Notes: a model not told the origin generated them from the sequence alone. DNA of 64,000 nt from Lyophyllum atratum (GCA_014905825.1 JACGCN010000027.1:620001-684000); one strand, 5' to 3'; positions 31,754-44,524 are shown, numbered from the stretch's first letter. Numbers and translations: made by a program.

Positions 31754-33628
31754 ATGGCAGAAGCCCAAGATATTCAGACGGTTACTACAACGATAATCAC
31801 AGAGTATGGGAGCTCTTTACCGGAGGATCGACCACCTGAACAGTCCTCTCATCCAGTGCACAGCCAGACAGCAAGACCCGGCGCTACGATCGCCAGCTTC
31901 GGTACGTCCACGCGAACCCATGCCCCCGGAAGTCTTATATAGAGTGCATGTAGTCTCTGGGCAACGGCAGGTCAAAGTGCATTGGAGAGCGCGCACCTTC
32001 TAGTCATCTCCGGGTCCGCCACATCCACGTCCATCCTCAAGAACCTCGTCCTCCCCGGGATCGGGAAATTCACGATCCTCGACGACAGGAAGGTGACCCC
32101 CGAGGACGCAGGCAACAATTTCTTCCTCGAGGGCCCCTCCAGCATCAGCAAATCTCGCGCCGAAGAGGCCGTGCGCCTACTCGGAGAGCTCAACGAGAGC
32201 GTCGTGGGCATTGCGGATACATCGAACGTGGAGGAGTTGCTAAAGAACAATCCATCGTATTTCGCGTCCTTTACGCTCGTGATCGCCCACAACCTGGAGC
32301 CCAGATTGGCAGATCAGCTCTCGGCGCTGCTGTGGTCGGACGACACGTTCCCCCCGCTTGTGGTAGTTAGATCGGCGGGTTTCCTTGCGGAATTCTTCAT
32401 CCAGTACCACGAACACATCGGTAAGCCATGCCTTCGTACGCGTTTCCGCCTTTTTGAACAACTTCTACGCGTAGTCATCGAAAGCCACTCTGAGACCGTC
32501 CCATCACTGCGTATCGACAAAGCCTTCCCTGCTCTTCTAGAGTATTCGCTCTCCCTGGACTTCGCGGCTATGGACCCAACAGAGCACGGCCATATCCCCT
32601 ACGTCATCATCCTCGTCCGCGCGCTCGAAGACTGGAAGAAAGCCGTACGCCCATACCCTTTCATCTTCTAACTCAGAACCAATCTTCTTCACCCGCAGCA
32701 TGACGGCAAGCCACCCCAAACATACCCCGAGAAGAAAGCCTTCAAAGCCGGCATCCTCGCCATGAAGACTAAATTCGACGAAGAGAACTTCGACGAGGCC
32801 GAAGCACAAGCCTACCGCGCCACTGCCGAGACAGGCGTCCCCTCCGAGATCGCGGCGCTCTTCCAAGACCCACAGGTCGCGTCGCCCACACCTGACTCGC
32901 CACCGTTCTACCATCTCCTCTCGGCGCTGCAGAAATTCACGCTCGAGCCCCCGCACACCCTACCCCTGACGAGCACGCTGCCAGACATGAAGGCGGACAC
33001 GAGCAGCTACATCCACCTGCAGAAGCTATACAAGACGCGTGCAGAGGAAGAGAAAGCCCACTTCAAGTCGTTCCTCGCCGTCCCGATCGATGATAGCGTG
33101 GTCGACTTGTTCGTGAAGAATGCACATGCGCTAAAGGTTCTACGTAGCAAGAAGTGGGGTGCTCTGGACTCGGACCACGCTGCGCTCTGTTCGCTATTCT
33201 CTCTTATCCCTATGTACCTTCGACTGAAAGTTATATACAGTGGACGCTCTCGCAAGCTCGCCCAAGCAAACCGCCATCCACCTCTCCCTATCCGCCCTCT
33301 CCGCCCTACTCGTCAAACAACCCGGCGTCGCACCCTCCGTCGAGTCACTCACCGCCGAGGCCCAAGCGCTCCTCCCTCCCGGCACCGTACTGCCCGATGA
33401 GTTCCCCGATGCCGTTGGCGAGGTGTACGTGCTTCCCTTCCCTATACTAATACCCTAGCTGAGCGATCTTACAGTGCCCGCGCACCGACGGCCGAGCTGC
33501 CCAATACCGCAGCCTTGCTAGGTGGCCTCGTAGCGCAGGAGGTGATCAAGATCATCACAAAACAATATGTACCAATAGACAATTATTGCACCGTCGATTT
33601 GGTGGAAACGTGGACCGGAGTCATCTAA
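31754..33628 (+). CDS. ULA1: NEDD8-activating enzyme E1 regulatory subunit (ULA1/APP-BP1)
   Basis: Regulatory half of the heterodimeric E1 that adenylates NEDD8/Rub1 for cullin modification. Exons: 31754-31780, 31864-31901, 31954-32420, 32475-32644, 32699-33188, 33241-33424 and 33475-33628, total 1530 nt, 509 residues, normal for the family. The N-terminus shows KTRRYDRQLRLWA, then the Rossmann strand SAHLLVISGSAT and FTILDDRKV. The C-terminus has LVAQEVIKIITKQYVPIDN typical of ThiF-type E1 subunits. As expected for this subunit no catalytic-cysteine domain is present. The first 27-nt exon is inferred to reach the conserved RYDRQLRLW block; its donor (GTTACT) is weak. Confidence 0.93.
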
Positions 33629-34023
33629 GGTAGCGTAGCTGGACATGCCCGGCTTCTGTATATTACTTCGTGTTGCTGCACAGTGCTGTCTTGCTTTCCT
33701 TGCATATACTGGTGCTGCGCCAGTGCTTGAGGGTCCTGCCATGTTTTCTGGTTGCTGCAGTCCCAGCTAGCGAGAGCTTCGCTGCCCAAGGGATTCGACG
33801 ACGGAGGCAAAAGGGCGAAGTAGATAAGATCTGATAAGATGCAGTGCAAGTGTTATCGATGTGGTGCGTCATCATGACGTCACCACCACCTCAGTTAGTT
33901 CGACTTAGGGGTTTGGCAGAGTGCATATTTACGAGGTAGAGAGTACAATATACACGCCCGCAATTATCGATACTACACAGTTCATAGTTTCCATCTTGTA
34001 CAGAAAATTCCAAAAATTGTTGC
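33629..34023. other. Intergenic between convergent ULA1 and DDR48-like genes
   Basis: About 395 bp, AT-rich in the second half, probably two 3' UTRs. No gene. Confidence 0.5.
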
Positions 34024-34860
34024 TTAGTTTCCGACTATGAAAAAGCGACGTTCAATAAAACCTTCTCGAAGAGATAGGAAGTAGACTTACATCCTCCGCC
34101 GAACTTCTTGAAGCCCTCCTTGAGGCCCTCGCCAATCTTGTTTGCAGTGTCGTCGTCCTGAAAGGTATATCAGGTTAGACTATGCAAAATTCATGGAGAA
34201 ACGTAGGCTTACGATGTTGTATCCAGCATGGCTCGCTGCCTCCTTCACACCTCTATCAACCCACTGATCGCGGTTGGAGGACGAGGTGTCGTTGTTGTTA
34301 TTAGAGGAGCCATAGTTGTCGCTGTCATTGTTGGAGGAACCATAGGTATTAGAGGTATTAGACGACCCATATGAATCCTGGTTGGAAGAACGATTGTTGT
34401 CGTCATCGTTGGAGGAACCGTAGGTATTGGATGTGTTGGACGATCCGTATGAATCATCGTTGGAATTGTTGTTGGAGGAACGGTTGTTGGAGGAATCGTT
34501 GTCGTTGGAAGAGCTGTAGTTGTTGCCCCCGGAACCATAAGAGTCGTCGTTGGACGAGCGGTTGTTGGAGGAATCGTTGTCGTTGGAAGACCCATAAGTG
34601 TTGCCGGAGGAACCGTAAGAGTCGTCGTTGGACGAGCGGTTATTGGCGGAGGAACCATAGTCGTTGGAATTGTTGTTGTTGTTGGATGATCCATAGGAGT
34701 CATTGTTGGACGACCCATACGAATCGTTGTTCGACGAGCCGTACGAGTTATCGTTATCGTTGTTGTTGTTGGAAGAACCATACGAATCGTTGTTATTGGA
34801 ACGATCCTGGTTGGACGAGCCATACGAGTCGTTGTTGTCGGAATCTTGGTTGTAAGACAT
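34024..34860 (-). CDS. DDR48-like Asn/Ser-rich repeat protein
   Basis: Minus-strand exons: 34213-34860, 34091-34157 and a final 11-nt exon 34024-34034; total 726 nt, 241 residues. Residues 1-190 consist of imperfect repeats of SYGSSN with Asn/Asp spacers, the pattern of yeast DDR48, a stress- and DNA-damage-induced protein. The C-terminal 45 residues differ: a helical DQWVDRGVKEAASHAGYN, then NKIGEGLKEGFKKFGGG, which may be the folded part. Polar, low complexity, no membrane segment. The DDR48 name rests on repeat similarity only. The repeat length probably varies between strains. Confidence 0.75.
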
Positions 34861-35763
34861 GGCTGGGGGCTGAGTGTGTGTGGGGACTGTGTGGGGCGAT
34901 GGAGCTCACAACTGACAGAACGGCTTTATAGGATTAAGAGGGTCAGGGGCCGAATCCGGTGCGTTTTGCCGGGAGGGTAAATCACTGGATGATCGATTGT
35001 GCGGCGTTGATTTGACAGCTGGAATGACTGCAGCAAACGTTTGTCCCAGCCGCCCTCGCTGCTGCGCGAATGTGGAGAGTACATATATTGCGCACCGTCA
35101 TCAGCGACATCCGACTCATCCCCCACGAGTTCTTTCCGTCGCCCACAGGATACGATCTCTTGTATCTGTAGAGCTAGGCGCTACATTGATCCGAAGCAGT
35201 GTAACTTTGAACAGGCTAGCCCGGGAACAAATTGTATGAATGGCTGATGCTAACGAACAGGTACCTTGATGTGCACTGCCCACCCATCGCTCAGCTGGTC
35301 CTCACCCTCGGTTGCCCCTGCAAGACCAGGTAGCCTGATGCTTGTGCTATTTCAGGAACAATCCTTCAAATATGATCTTTTCCGGGCAAAGCCCAGGCTG
35401 TCAATCAGAAGGATGATCTCATGATCAAGCAAGGAAGCGAGTCTGGGTGGAATCGTCGACGGATTTGCTTCGTTATTGTCTTCATCGATGAGTGCGAAGC
35501 GAGCAACGTAGGATAACTTTTTAGGCTTGGGGGCAGAAGCTCTACATCGGGCATAGACATCGTCCGAGTTGAGGGCTATGCATGTATGCAAAGCCTGACC
35601 ATGGTGTCAATCGCGGCTGTCCATTAGAATGAAATGTACGAGCTTCGAGAGGCTACGCCTGTCATGATCAGTTGCGTGATCGTCTGCCCTTGGTTCATGC
35701 TTTTCAAGGATAATCCAGATAGCAGGACGATACGATCGTGACGTACATAGTATACTCAAGCAA
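34861..35763. other. Intergenic, DDR48-like gene to BNA1
   Basis: A minus-strand frame at 35352-35591 (KLSYVARFALIDEDNNEA...) looks weakly protein-like but lacks a family or clean splicing. No gene called. Confidence 0.35.
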
Positions 35764-36456
35764 TTATTTAGCATCCGCCACCAGTCCACACACCTTACAC
35801 CTCCTGAGGTCTTCTCGATTCTGCCACCTTTCGATCACAGGTCTGAGCTGTGTGCCCAAATCCGTGACGTGGAAGGACTCCTCATGTATGATCGTTGGCT
35901 CCGTGTGTGTGGGTGAGGTGCAATACCAGCGGAGGCGATCTAAGGTACGTGTCTTGAGTAGATCGCGAAGAAATAAAATCCAAAGTGAAGCTTACCAATT
36001 GCCTCCGCAGGCCTCACCCGCTCAACTACAAGGCCGATCGTGTCTGCATACCGTACCGGATTATGCGGTGTATTAGCTACCAAAATACAGTTCATCAGCC
36101 AAAGCACCAACTATCACGCCGATCCTCTCACCAGGCAATAGAAACATCTCCCCCTCCTCAATCCTAACATCTCTAAACACCCCGTCGTCCACAACCCTCA
36201 GCAGCATCCCCCCCTTATGTTGATAGAACCACTCCTACCAAACGATGGTATTCACCCCATCCGCGGATGTGGAATTCTCGACCATTCTCACCTCCGTCTC
36301 ATTGACATGGTAGTCGTTTCTCTGGTTCGGCCCACCCACCGCCATCACCGTGAAATCGCTGCCTTGGTATAGGCAGAAATTGTTCACGGGAGGCTGGAGA
36401 AGGTGTTTGTTCTGGGAGAGCCATAGTGGGAAGTTTAAAGGTGGTGGAAGAGGCAT
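35764..36456 (-). CDS. BNA1: 3-hydroxyanthranilate 3,4-dioxygenase (BNA1/HAAO)
   Basis: Kynurenine-pathway cupin that opens 3-hydroxyanthranilate toward quinolinate and NAD. Minus-strand exons: 36292-36456, 36132-36234, 35996-36076 and 35764-35939, total 525 nt, 174 residues, the fungal size. Conserved: [36 protein letters not shown] (the His and Glu iron ligands), [16 protein letters not shown] (second His), then DRLRWYC and a C-terminal CKVCG pair expected for the rubredoxin-like metal site. All ligands are present, so it should be active. The start MPLPPPLNF sits directly before the first conserved block. Confidence 0.95.
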
Positions 36457-37586
36457 TAGAATAAATATCGAGAGACTTGTCGTCGACGATCTGCCTATGG
36501 GCTGAAGGTCGCCGAGCCGGCGGAGCCCTGCGGAGCGATTGCCAAATTTGATTGCAATGTCGCACGTGACGGCTTTCCTGTACCCCGCGACTCAGGTCCT
36601 ACCTGGGTCCTACTGTCTACAGGTGGCTGGCGGATTTTTCGCGCCGCTTGCGTGTTTGCCAACTCTTTCTAGGCTCTGGCCCTGTCGCACTCCTTCCCCG
36701 CTCATCCATCTACCTTTTACTAGACGAAATATACCAATTCCTACGCGATTACCCCGTCATGCGACGCCAGCTCAAGCTCAACGAACGACAGACGATACTG
36801 AGACCCCATGTCAGAAAAGCAAGCTCTTAACATTCGTTTCACAGGCTTCCTGCCTGCATTTGACTGCCTCACACAACATTTCAACCATCTTTTCGCGTAC
36901 GGTCACCTGGATATGCCAGTTAGTTATTTCATCACCTCATCTTTGATACACTCAGCATCTCGTCAGACTTATCACCTTATCAACGAGTGCTACTTCCTTA
37001 GTGCCCAAATTTTCACTCGACTCATTTCCCGACTCCTCGCCCAACCCATCATGCTATCCTTTGTCCGACATGACTCCTACCCAGGCTCCTAATACAACCC
37101 TTCCCCTTATCCTTTTCTGACTCCTCAGCTATCTCTTCTTCTGCACCTGTTGCGCTATGCATGCGGCAGTTAGCAGAGCTACCTAAGCATATATCATAAT
37201 CATACCCAAGTGTGCAGCATGGTCTATGAGCAGCGGATACTTCCAGCGGCACCATCAAACGTTCAATAGCGTGTCCAAGTTACACTGATTCTTCGTGGTA
37301 GGTCGATGAGGTCTAAAACGCACAATCGCCTGTCCCGGCATTCTTCATCACGCACCTCGGACATTAATACCTAGCGCTCGAGCATCAACACATCGACAAG
37401 TGACACCGGGAAGTTAATACTTCGCAGTACGTAAGTTATCCCAGCCTTCAACTTTGCCAGCACCCAACTTACACTGCCCCAATGTTAAGCGCCTAGGACC
37501 ACAGGGTTTTACTCCCTCCTTCAACGTATAGGACCTCACTTTGCGGGTCAGCCTTGCTTCATTTCACTATCAGGACCACCATTGCG
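36457..37586. other. Intergenic, contains a decayed copy of the 44.3-kb promoter region
   Basis: No complete gene. About 36555-36830 resembles 44320-44620 in sequence and order (see the repeat entry). The rest is the upstream region of the STAND receptor gene. Confidence 0.45.
36555..36830 (+). repeat. Diverged duplicate of the promoter and 5' end of the 44.5-kb gene
   Basis: Shared landmarks in the same order as at 44320-44620: gtaccccgYgactcaggtcc, tggcg(g)atttttcg, ctg(g)ccctgYcgcac, and RgacgaaatataccRatYcc. Beyond this, aacgaacgacagac resembles the coding start of the 44.5-kb gene (aacgagaagcgcc). It has no open gene of its own and is taken as a relic of a segmental duplication. Confidence 0.6.
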
Positions 37587-40500
37587 ATGAACGAGAAGGG
37601 TGTCACTGAGTTCGTCTTGGCGTCCATTCCTTTACCGTGAAGCTCATGAATGGTGTGATTTCAGCAGCGAGAGGCGAGCACCAGATCCGAAGACCGCAGC
37701 ACTGACCGCGAAGCTGAAAGATGTATTCTTTGACCGTGACCTGTACCGACGTCTGTTAGGGTGCCGTGGCGCGGAAGCGCAGGGCCTGCTCGACTCCTTC
37801 CAATTGGTAAGGTCCAGAAAATCTCACAATATCCTTTGACTTAATTCTAGCACAGGTGCTCGATTTGCGAGGACTGGACACCGATTTCCGACTCAACCTT
37901 ATCGTGGCCACCCAGAGACTCGCAGCGGTATCGGGCCTTTACCCTCTACGTTACGAGTTAAAGGGTATCGTATATGACAACCAATCTCCAGTCAACTTCG
38001 GCGGCTTTGCGGACATTTTCAAAGGAACTCTCCAAGGACAAACCGTATGTATCAAGGCCCTCCGGATATCTGAACAAACCGACATTGAATATGTCATGAA
38101 GGTCAGTCCCTCTTCTTGGTATAAATTTATTGGTCACGGAATTCTTCACTCGCAGAAATTTTCGATGGAAGGCATACTCTGGGGGCAGCTCTGGAACCCA
38201 AACGTGCTTCCCATCTATGGCTTTTATCGTACGCCGAACCAAATTTGCCTCATTTCTCCTTGGATGGAACGGGGAGATATCACAAAGTACCTGAAGGACA
38301 CCCCTGAAGCGGTTCGCCTCCCACTGGCGAGTTTATTCCTGGAGTTGTATCGAAGCTTATCACAAACTCATTGGGGAAAGGGAATTAGGCTATCGACGTT
38401 GCTCAAGGTCTCTCGTATCTTCACGAGAATGGCATAGTTCATGGAGACCTAAAGGGAGTACGTAACACGTCTTTCTTTGCACATTCATCTATTCACGATG
38501 TATTTTTTCCTCAGGCAAACATCCTCATTGATGATGCAGGAAGAGCTCGCCTGGCCGATTTCGGAATTTCGTCAGTGTCGGATAAGGAGATCCTTGCATG
38601 GACAACGCAATCGGCAGTGGCTTCACAAGGGGGCACGGTCCGGTGGCAGGCTCCCGAGCTGTTTGATGTTGATAACGACGAAGTGGTGGAGAACAATGTG
38701 GCTAGTGACGTGTACGCCTGGTCTTGTGTTTGCTATGAAGTAGGTTCCAAAACTTCACTACGATCCTCCTCGTGCTTAGAAATCAAGATATTTACAGGCG
38801 ATGTTCCTTATATGGATTTCAACAATCCAGCTACGGTCATGATGAAGATTCTGTCCGGTATCCTCCCCGCAAGGCCATCCGAGACACATGGAGCCTGGCA
38901 AGAATGGGGATTGACGGAGAGCATCTGGTTATTGATGGAAGATTGTTGGGTGCGAGATCCTGCCCAGCGGCCATCCATCGAAGAGGTGCTATCAAAATTG
39001 GCGCCTAACCCGAGTGACGTGAGACATTCAAGGGCCAGCAAAACCATTCTTTCTCCCGCTGCTTTTCGCGACAAAACCAGCGAGCGGATGGACGTGATAA
39101 CAGTGTCCGCTTTGGAAGGCATCTTAGGCTGTAAGGTGGATGTAGGATTAACGATACCCGAGGGGGTCATTGGGGTCAGCGCTCTCAATATCGACGCAAC
39201 TGTCTTATCACAACACACAACGAGCTCAAGTAATGGACCTACGACAAAGTGGGATTGATCCTCTTGCCCTTCACCTCATATATGTAGCTGACGTATTCCA
39301 CTAGTGTTGCCAATGCCAGATCACTAGACGTCAAATCCGCCATAGGTCGAGACACCTACGAGCTTGACACAGATTTCTTCTCCGCCCTTTCCAGATGGAC
39401 CCTCGGAGATCCTAAAGCCACTTTCGATCGGCTTGCGGAAAATATCTGCGACACAATTGAGAGTGGCAAACTTCACACCAATACGATGCCTGACATGCCC
39501 TACCCTGTACGGAGTCTCATTCGGGCTCTGTCTCATCTCATTGAGCTCGGTAAGGTAGGTACTAGGTAGCCTTTTGGAGGTTTTCCGAGCTGAGATTATG
39601 GTCTTCTAGACTGTATCTAGTGCAAATGTCGAAGTTCAAACACTAGCTCGCGATATTATTGCATGGGTCACCTGTGTAAAGGTGTCGTTCGCATCTGACA
39701 ACAGCTGGAATAAACTCGAAAACATGTGGTATGCATGCCTGCCTTGTCACAGTCCTAAATGATTTCTTGATGTCCTTTCGTAGGCATCTTGCTGTCGAAA
39801 TCTGTAGATGGGCAGAATTGCGCCTGGTATGGCCTCTACTTTGCGGTTTCAAGCCCGACTGAATTGCTTGTAGCTTGATCGCCGGTGGTTTATTACCAAT
39901 GTGATGATTGAAAAAGAGATTGCCGAATTCAAGATTTGTGTCACCAAGGCTTCTAAGGTATTCCGGGTATGTTAATACAAATCAGAAAAGGGAAGAAAAC
40001 TTCGTGCAGTGGGATCTAACTCTTCGTCACATAGGATCGGTCAATCATCATGAATGATGGAGGCAGCAATAATGCTATCTTGCAATCGATCCGTAAATTC
40101 GTCAAGCGCCGAGATAAAGATTCAATATCACTTACATTCGAGATAATTCAGAAGACACAAAAGGCGCATTTGGCAAGTAGAAGCACCAATTTCACAGCTG
40201 GGCCCTGAGTGTTGACCAACAATGCACCTACAGCAGAATATCATTGATAACGAATGGCAGCAACACATAAAGTTGGAGTGGCAGCTCCCCTACATCACCT
40301 CTATCCCTACCTACGTTCATCAAGGGAAAGAACCATGCTTTGTTGGCACGCGAGTTGAAGTCCTAACAGAAATACGAGATTGGATAGACGACCTGTCTCG
40401 GAGGTCACAGAATGTTCTTTGGCTCACTGGGGATCCTGGGTGTGGTAAATCCACGGTCGCCGCCTCTGTTGCCCAGGAATGTATAGATCGAAACCGACTT

Positions 40501-42672
40501 TGGGCGCAACTCTTCATCGATCGTAAAAATACCGTAACCACCAATCCCAATTCATATTTCCCAATCATTGCACGACAGCTCGCCAAAAAGTCACCCCTTG
40601 TTGAAGGACAACTCCACCGGGTCTTGAAACAACAACCTTCTCTTTTGGGGGAAATGACCCCTCAGCAGGTAGAAAAACTGTTTGTCGATGCTATTGGAGT
40701 TGCTTCCATAATGAACCCCCGGGAACCGATCGTAATCGTCATTGACGGACTGGACGGGACCGACAGAAACTGCCTAAACGACACCGCGACAACATTTTCA
40801 ACCTTGTTTGATACACTCTCGAAATACCCCAACGCAAAGGTCCTCATATCCAGTCGACTCGAGAACGACATCCAAACTCCATTTGCTGCACCACTCCATG
40901 CTGGACACATCAAATGTATCCATTTAAATGCATATGAGCATATCTATGCTTACTTGAAGACGCGGTTGAAACGGACTGCCAAGAAGGCGGGCTTGGATCC
41001 AAAGAGGTGGCCTGGACAAAAACATCTGGAGCAGTTGACAGCAGGGGCATCAGGACTCTTCATTTGGGCAGAGACAGTGGCAGAACTCATCAACGCCCAG
41101 GTCCTCATATTTGGTGGGGAGGGCCTTTATCGTGTGCTGCGCAGACTCGGTTCTGAGGGAATGGGGGACATCAACAAACTCTACAGTGTCATCCTCGGAC
41201 TCACCTATGATAAAGGTGTCGATGACCGGATATTAAAGATCTTTCGCACCGTCGTGGGTGCTATCATACAAATCAAACAGCCATTGAGCCTTTCCTGTCT
41301 CAAACACATGCTCAATGTTGACTGGCAGGACCCTCGCATTCGTCACAGCTACCCAGACGGCCTTCAAGGCTTTGTCCGCCAATTACGACCGGTTTTCAGG
41401 TTGGTAGCACCGGCAGGTGTCGGCATGATGGAGGAGGCAATGGCAATTCCCCTCCTTCATAAGTCCTTCGTTAAATTCATCACTGGGAATCAAATGGAGG
41501 AGCGTTTCCGTGTGGACCTAGAGGTCTGCCAGAGTGAGATTGTAATGCACTGTCTGCAGCGTCTCAGTAAAACGTATTCGGCCACCTCTGGGATTCCAGA
41601 CGATGGCTCGGACTCGGACGACGGATCAGAGGCACTTATGAACACGTCCCTTCGATATGCTCTCCTATTCTGTGCATCACATCTGCCTCGACGACAGGGC
41701 ATTACTTTTGGGGTGGTCATTGACTCCGGGAATCCTAACATAGACCTTCCGGAGTTTCATAGACTTCTTCAAATGTCGTCTAATGACGAACATGCAGGAC
41801 CCCTGGGCATTCGTATCTCAGAGGATCGGTCCTGGATTATCGCAACCTGCGACAACCGTGTTGACCACTGGTTTACAGCGAGTGGGCAGTCTATTGAATC
41901 TCCACTGGCACCTATTGTCGCACCTATCGCCGTCCAAAGAGTCCGGGGGTTTACAAGCAGAAATATTTCTCGAAACCGGAGGTATGTATTCAAGACAGAT
42001 TTCACAGCTTTTTCGGCCGGAGGGAAGCTGGTGCTATCTAGCGACTCCGATGAATTCAACGGCATGCGTCCCTTGCGGCTCTGGCCCGGGAATAGGGCCG
42101 CTAACATTAAAATCGGGGGACTTCCTCTTAAAAAGTTCAAAGGAAATCCTTGGAAAGAAGACTCGGCTCTCCGCTTCGTGGAATTTTCTCCGGACGAATC
42201 GCGGATTGCTGGGATGTCTCACGACAATACCCTATATCTTTGGGATGTAGCGACCCGTGCGCTTCTTGGCTCCTCATCGCTACGACTGCTCAGCAGCGCG
42301 GAATCCATTTCCTTCACAACCGATGGCAAGAACATTGTCGTATCGCACGCCGATAAACCTAGCACCGTCTGGACTCACAGTGGGGACGGAAACCTCGTGA
42401 ACCTGCCTATGATGTCCCGATTACCACACATCCACAACTCCGCTTTCTTCGACGTGACTCAAACGGCTTATACCTTTGACGCTGCTGGCACCAATCATCG
42501 TCAAAATGTTCGTTGGTATCCCAGGCGCGAATCCGATACCGGTTTTTGGGCCTACATCAATAACCATATCATCAGAGGCGATGACGACGGTTCAGTTGTG
42601 ATTGTACCTGTCGGTCGTGGCAGCAAGCCACAATCGCAACCATGGCAGTCGCGGCTCAAGCTACACGTTTGA
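37587..42672 (+). CDS. Protein kinase-NACHT-WD40-like STAND receptor (single-gene model)
   Basis: Exons: 37587-37609, 37665-37806, 37856-38101, 38156-38326, 38389-38457, 38515-38739, 38788-39248, 39305-39554, 39610-39728, 39784-39826, 39874-39966, 40035-40172 and 40234-42672; 4419 nt, 1472 residues. Residues about 90-355 form a TKL-like kinase: glycine loop GGFADIF, VCIKAL, catalytic HGDLKGAN, DFGIS, APELF. Residues 450-660 are an unrecognised helical region. NACHT ATPase follows with Walker A GDPGCGKST (about 726) and Walker B IVIVIDGLDG (about 826). The C-terminus has degenerate WD40-like strands (SHDNTLYLWDVATRALLG). Fungal STANDs act in self/non-self recognition and cell death. Alternatively two genes: the kinase alone would stop at 39258, and the NACHT gene would start inside. 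The fusing intron (39249-39304, 56 nt, CTGAC branch) is in phase. Introns at 38327 and 40173 use GC donors. Confidence 0.72.
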
Positions 42673-44524
42673 ACGCGGCTAATGTGTATACATAAATGAA
42701 AAGGATCGGGAAGTAGAAACAGGTAGGTGCTTCTGTGTATCTTTTCAAATTTTACTAACCGGCTTTCGGACAGCTGGGCAGTATTGTGAATGATATCGAT
42801 CCAGGTGTTATTGAGCCTACAGCACCATGCACAGTGCTCCAGCCTAGGGACCCCTACAGACGATGTTCCAGTTATTTCTGTTTCGTGACGCTGTAGCTAA
42901 TGTTACACCTGACATCCCAACTTCACGCAAAAGATGTGCAAAAGACTGTTCTATTCCAACTTCGTCGCCACGCAAATGAAGCGAGAACGCTCTCCATATT
43001 GAGACCCGGCAAAATCAAGAAAAACGAGCGCAGGACGTGTAAATGCTCGGCAGTTTCCATCGCATGTAGTATGAACGCTATACGAGAAATGACGAGATCA
43101 CACTCGCGGGCGGTCCCGAGGTGCAACAAGGAGAAAGAAAGTGGATAGGATCATCCTTACGACGCTATAAGTAGAGAAGATTGCAAGAACGCAATAACGA
43201 AAGAAACACTGCGTGACAAGGAGTGGGGAGAAGAAAGGAACGTAGATTCGCAGGGTACATCTTGATGTGTGCGCTCTCCGAGAGCGGGTACATTGTTCCG
43301 TGTAGCGCTTCTTCGACGTGCATCCAGCATAAACGCTCACTCGAAACGCGCATCCTGTCAGCGTCGTTCCGCAACTGCACCCGCCCCTGTTCCTTGCCCG
43401 CACTGGGATCTGATTTGGGCACGTCTACTCAACGTCTGGGGCTTTGAAGAGGAACAGCCCGCATGGGAAATGAGAAACGGCGGATGCATCACACATCGAC
43501 ATCTACTATCAGCACCAGAAGGTGGCGTCATTCAATAAAAGGGGTGATAGAGAGTTGAAAGCACAGAACGGTAAAAAAAAGAAGGTAACGAACATGGAAC
43601 ACACCTTTGGCACGTCCACAAGGTTCGGAAAAAGCTCCTATCAACGGCTGTATGGAAAACGGCAGCAATGTTGAGGGGAAAGGCGATAAACGGGTGGGTT
43701 GATAGGATGGTGCCGCGAGGAGGTAGAGTGCGCAGAAGGGTGCAAGACCTGGGATGAAAGAGAGTCAGCCATGGAGGGACTTCGGTAGATAGGTGGATGA
43801 GGTATAATGCAACGGGAGGAAAGGGGAGAAGGAACGTTGAAGGTAGAATGGCAACAAGAAGGAGACACAGACTGTACCTTTAGTCAAGGGTACGATGCAC
43901 AGAAAGGTGAGACTGCCATAGGTTGTGCACGACGGTCCGGATGGGGGGAGGCAAGGACTGGCTGACATATGTACCCACCCCATTAAAATAGCGTCATGGG
44001 AGGCAAAAATGCCAGCAAGTAATTCAAAGTGAACAAGGGAACTGCGAAGGATCGTCAGTTGGGCCCGAGAAGGCATAGGGATAGTCACTAACCAAAACAG
44101 CGCCCGCCGCCAGGTAGTAAGTTGATGTTACATAGGCCTTCATACGAATCTGAGTTCGTGCACAACCAGGACAAAATTTCGTTAACGCACCGTTACAACA
44201 CGCTAGGTTGAAGATATGTGGCGTTGTCGAGGATATGGCTTAGAAGAACTTGAAGTTGACTGTTGGACAATGGAGACCACAAACCAGGGGTCCCGGTCAA
44301 ACCCGGACCGTCAAGCGACTTCGACTTCACGTGACTGTTTTCTCGTACCCCGTGACTCAGGTCCTCCACGTGCCTGGCGATTTTTCGAACAAGTTGCGTG
44401 TTAGTCAACCCTATGCCGGCTTCTGCCCTGCCGCACCCTTCTCCTCTTATTCACATCTCCTTTATTGGACGAAATATACCGATCCCCACGCGAATCTAAC
44501 ATATCTTAATAGGACTTTGCTCTA
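42673..44524. other. Intergenic, possible unresolved minus-strand membrane protein
   Basis: Hydrophobic minus-strand segments occur at 44070-44130 (MKAYVTSTYYLAAGAVL), 43985-44040 (FELLAGIFASHDAILMG) and 43700-43760 (LAPFCALYLLAA). I could not join them with consistent intron phases, so no gene is claimed. The 3' end is the promoter of the 44.5-kb gene. Confidence 0.3.

Noticed and set aside
35352..35591. 79-residue minus-strand frame near BNA1
   Set aside because: Plausible composition but no domain and no consistent gene structure.
39305..42672. NACHT gene starting independently at an internal ATG (e.g. MPDMPYPVRS)
   Set aside because: Coding-like sequence extends upstream of that ATG and splices in phase from the kinase; kept as the alternative model.
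40222..42672. NACHT protein as a single-exon gene starting MHLQQNIIDN
   Set aside because: The first four codons belong to the end of a GC-AG intron; upstream exons join in frame.
43641..44130. Membrane-protein-like segments on the minus strand
   Set aside because: Hydrophobic pieces could not be joined with consistent donor, acceptor and phase.
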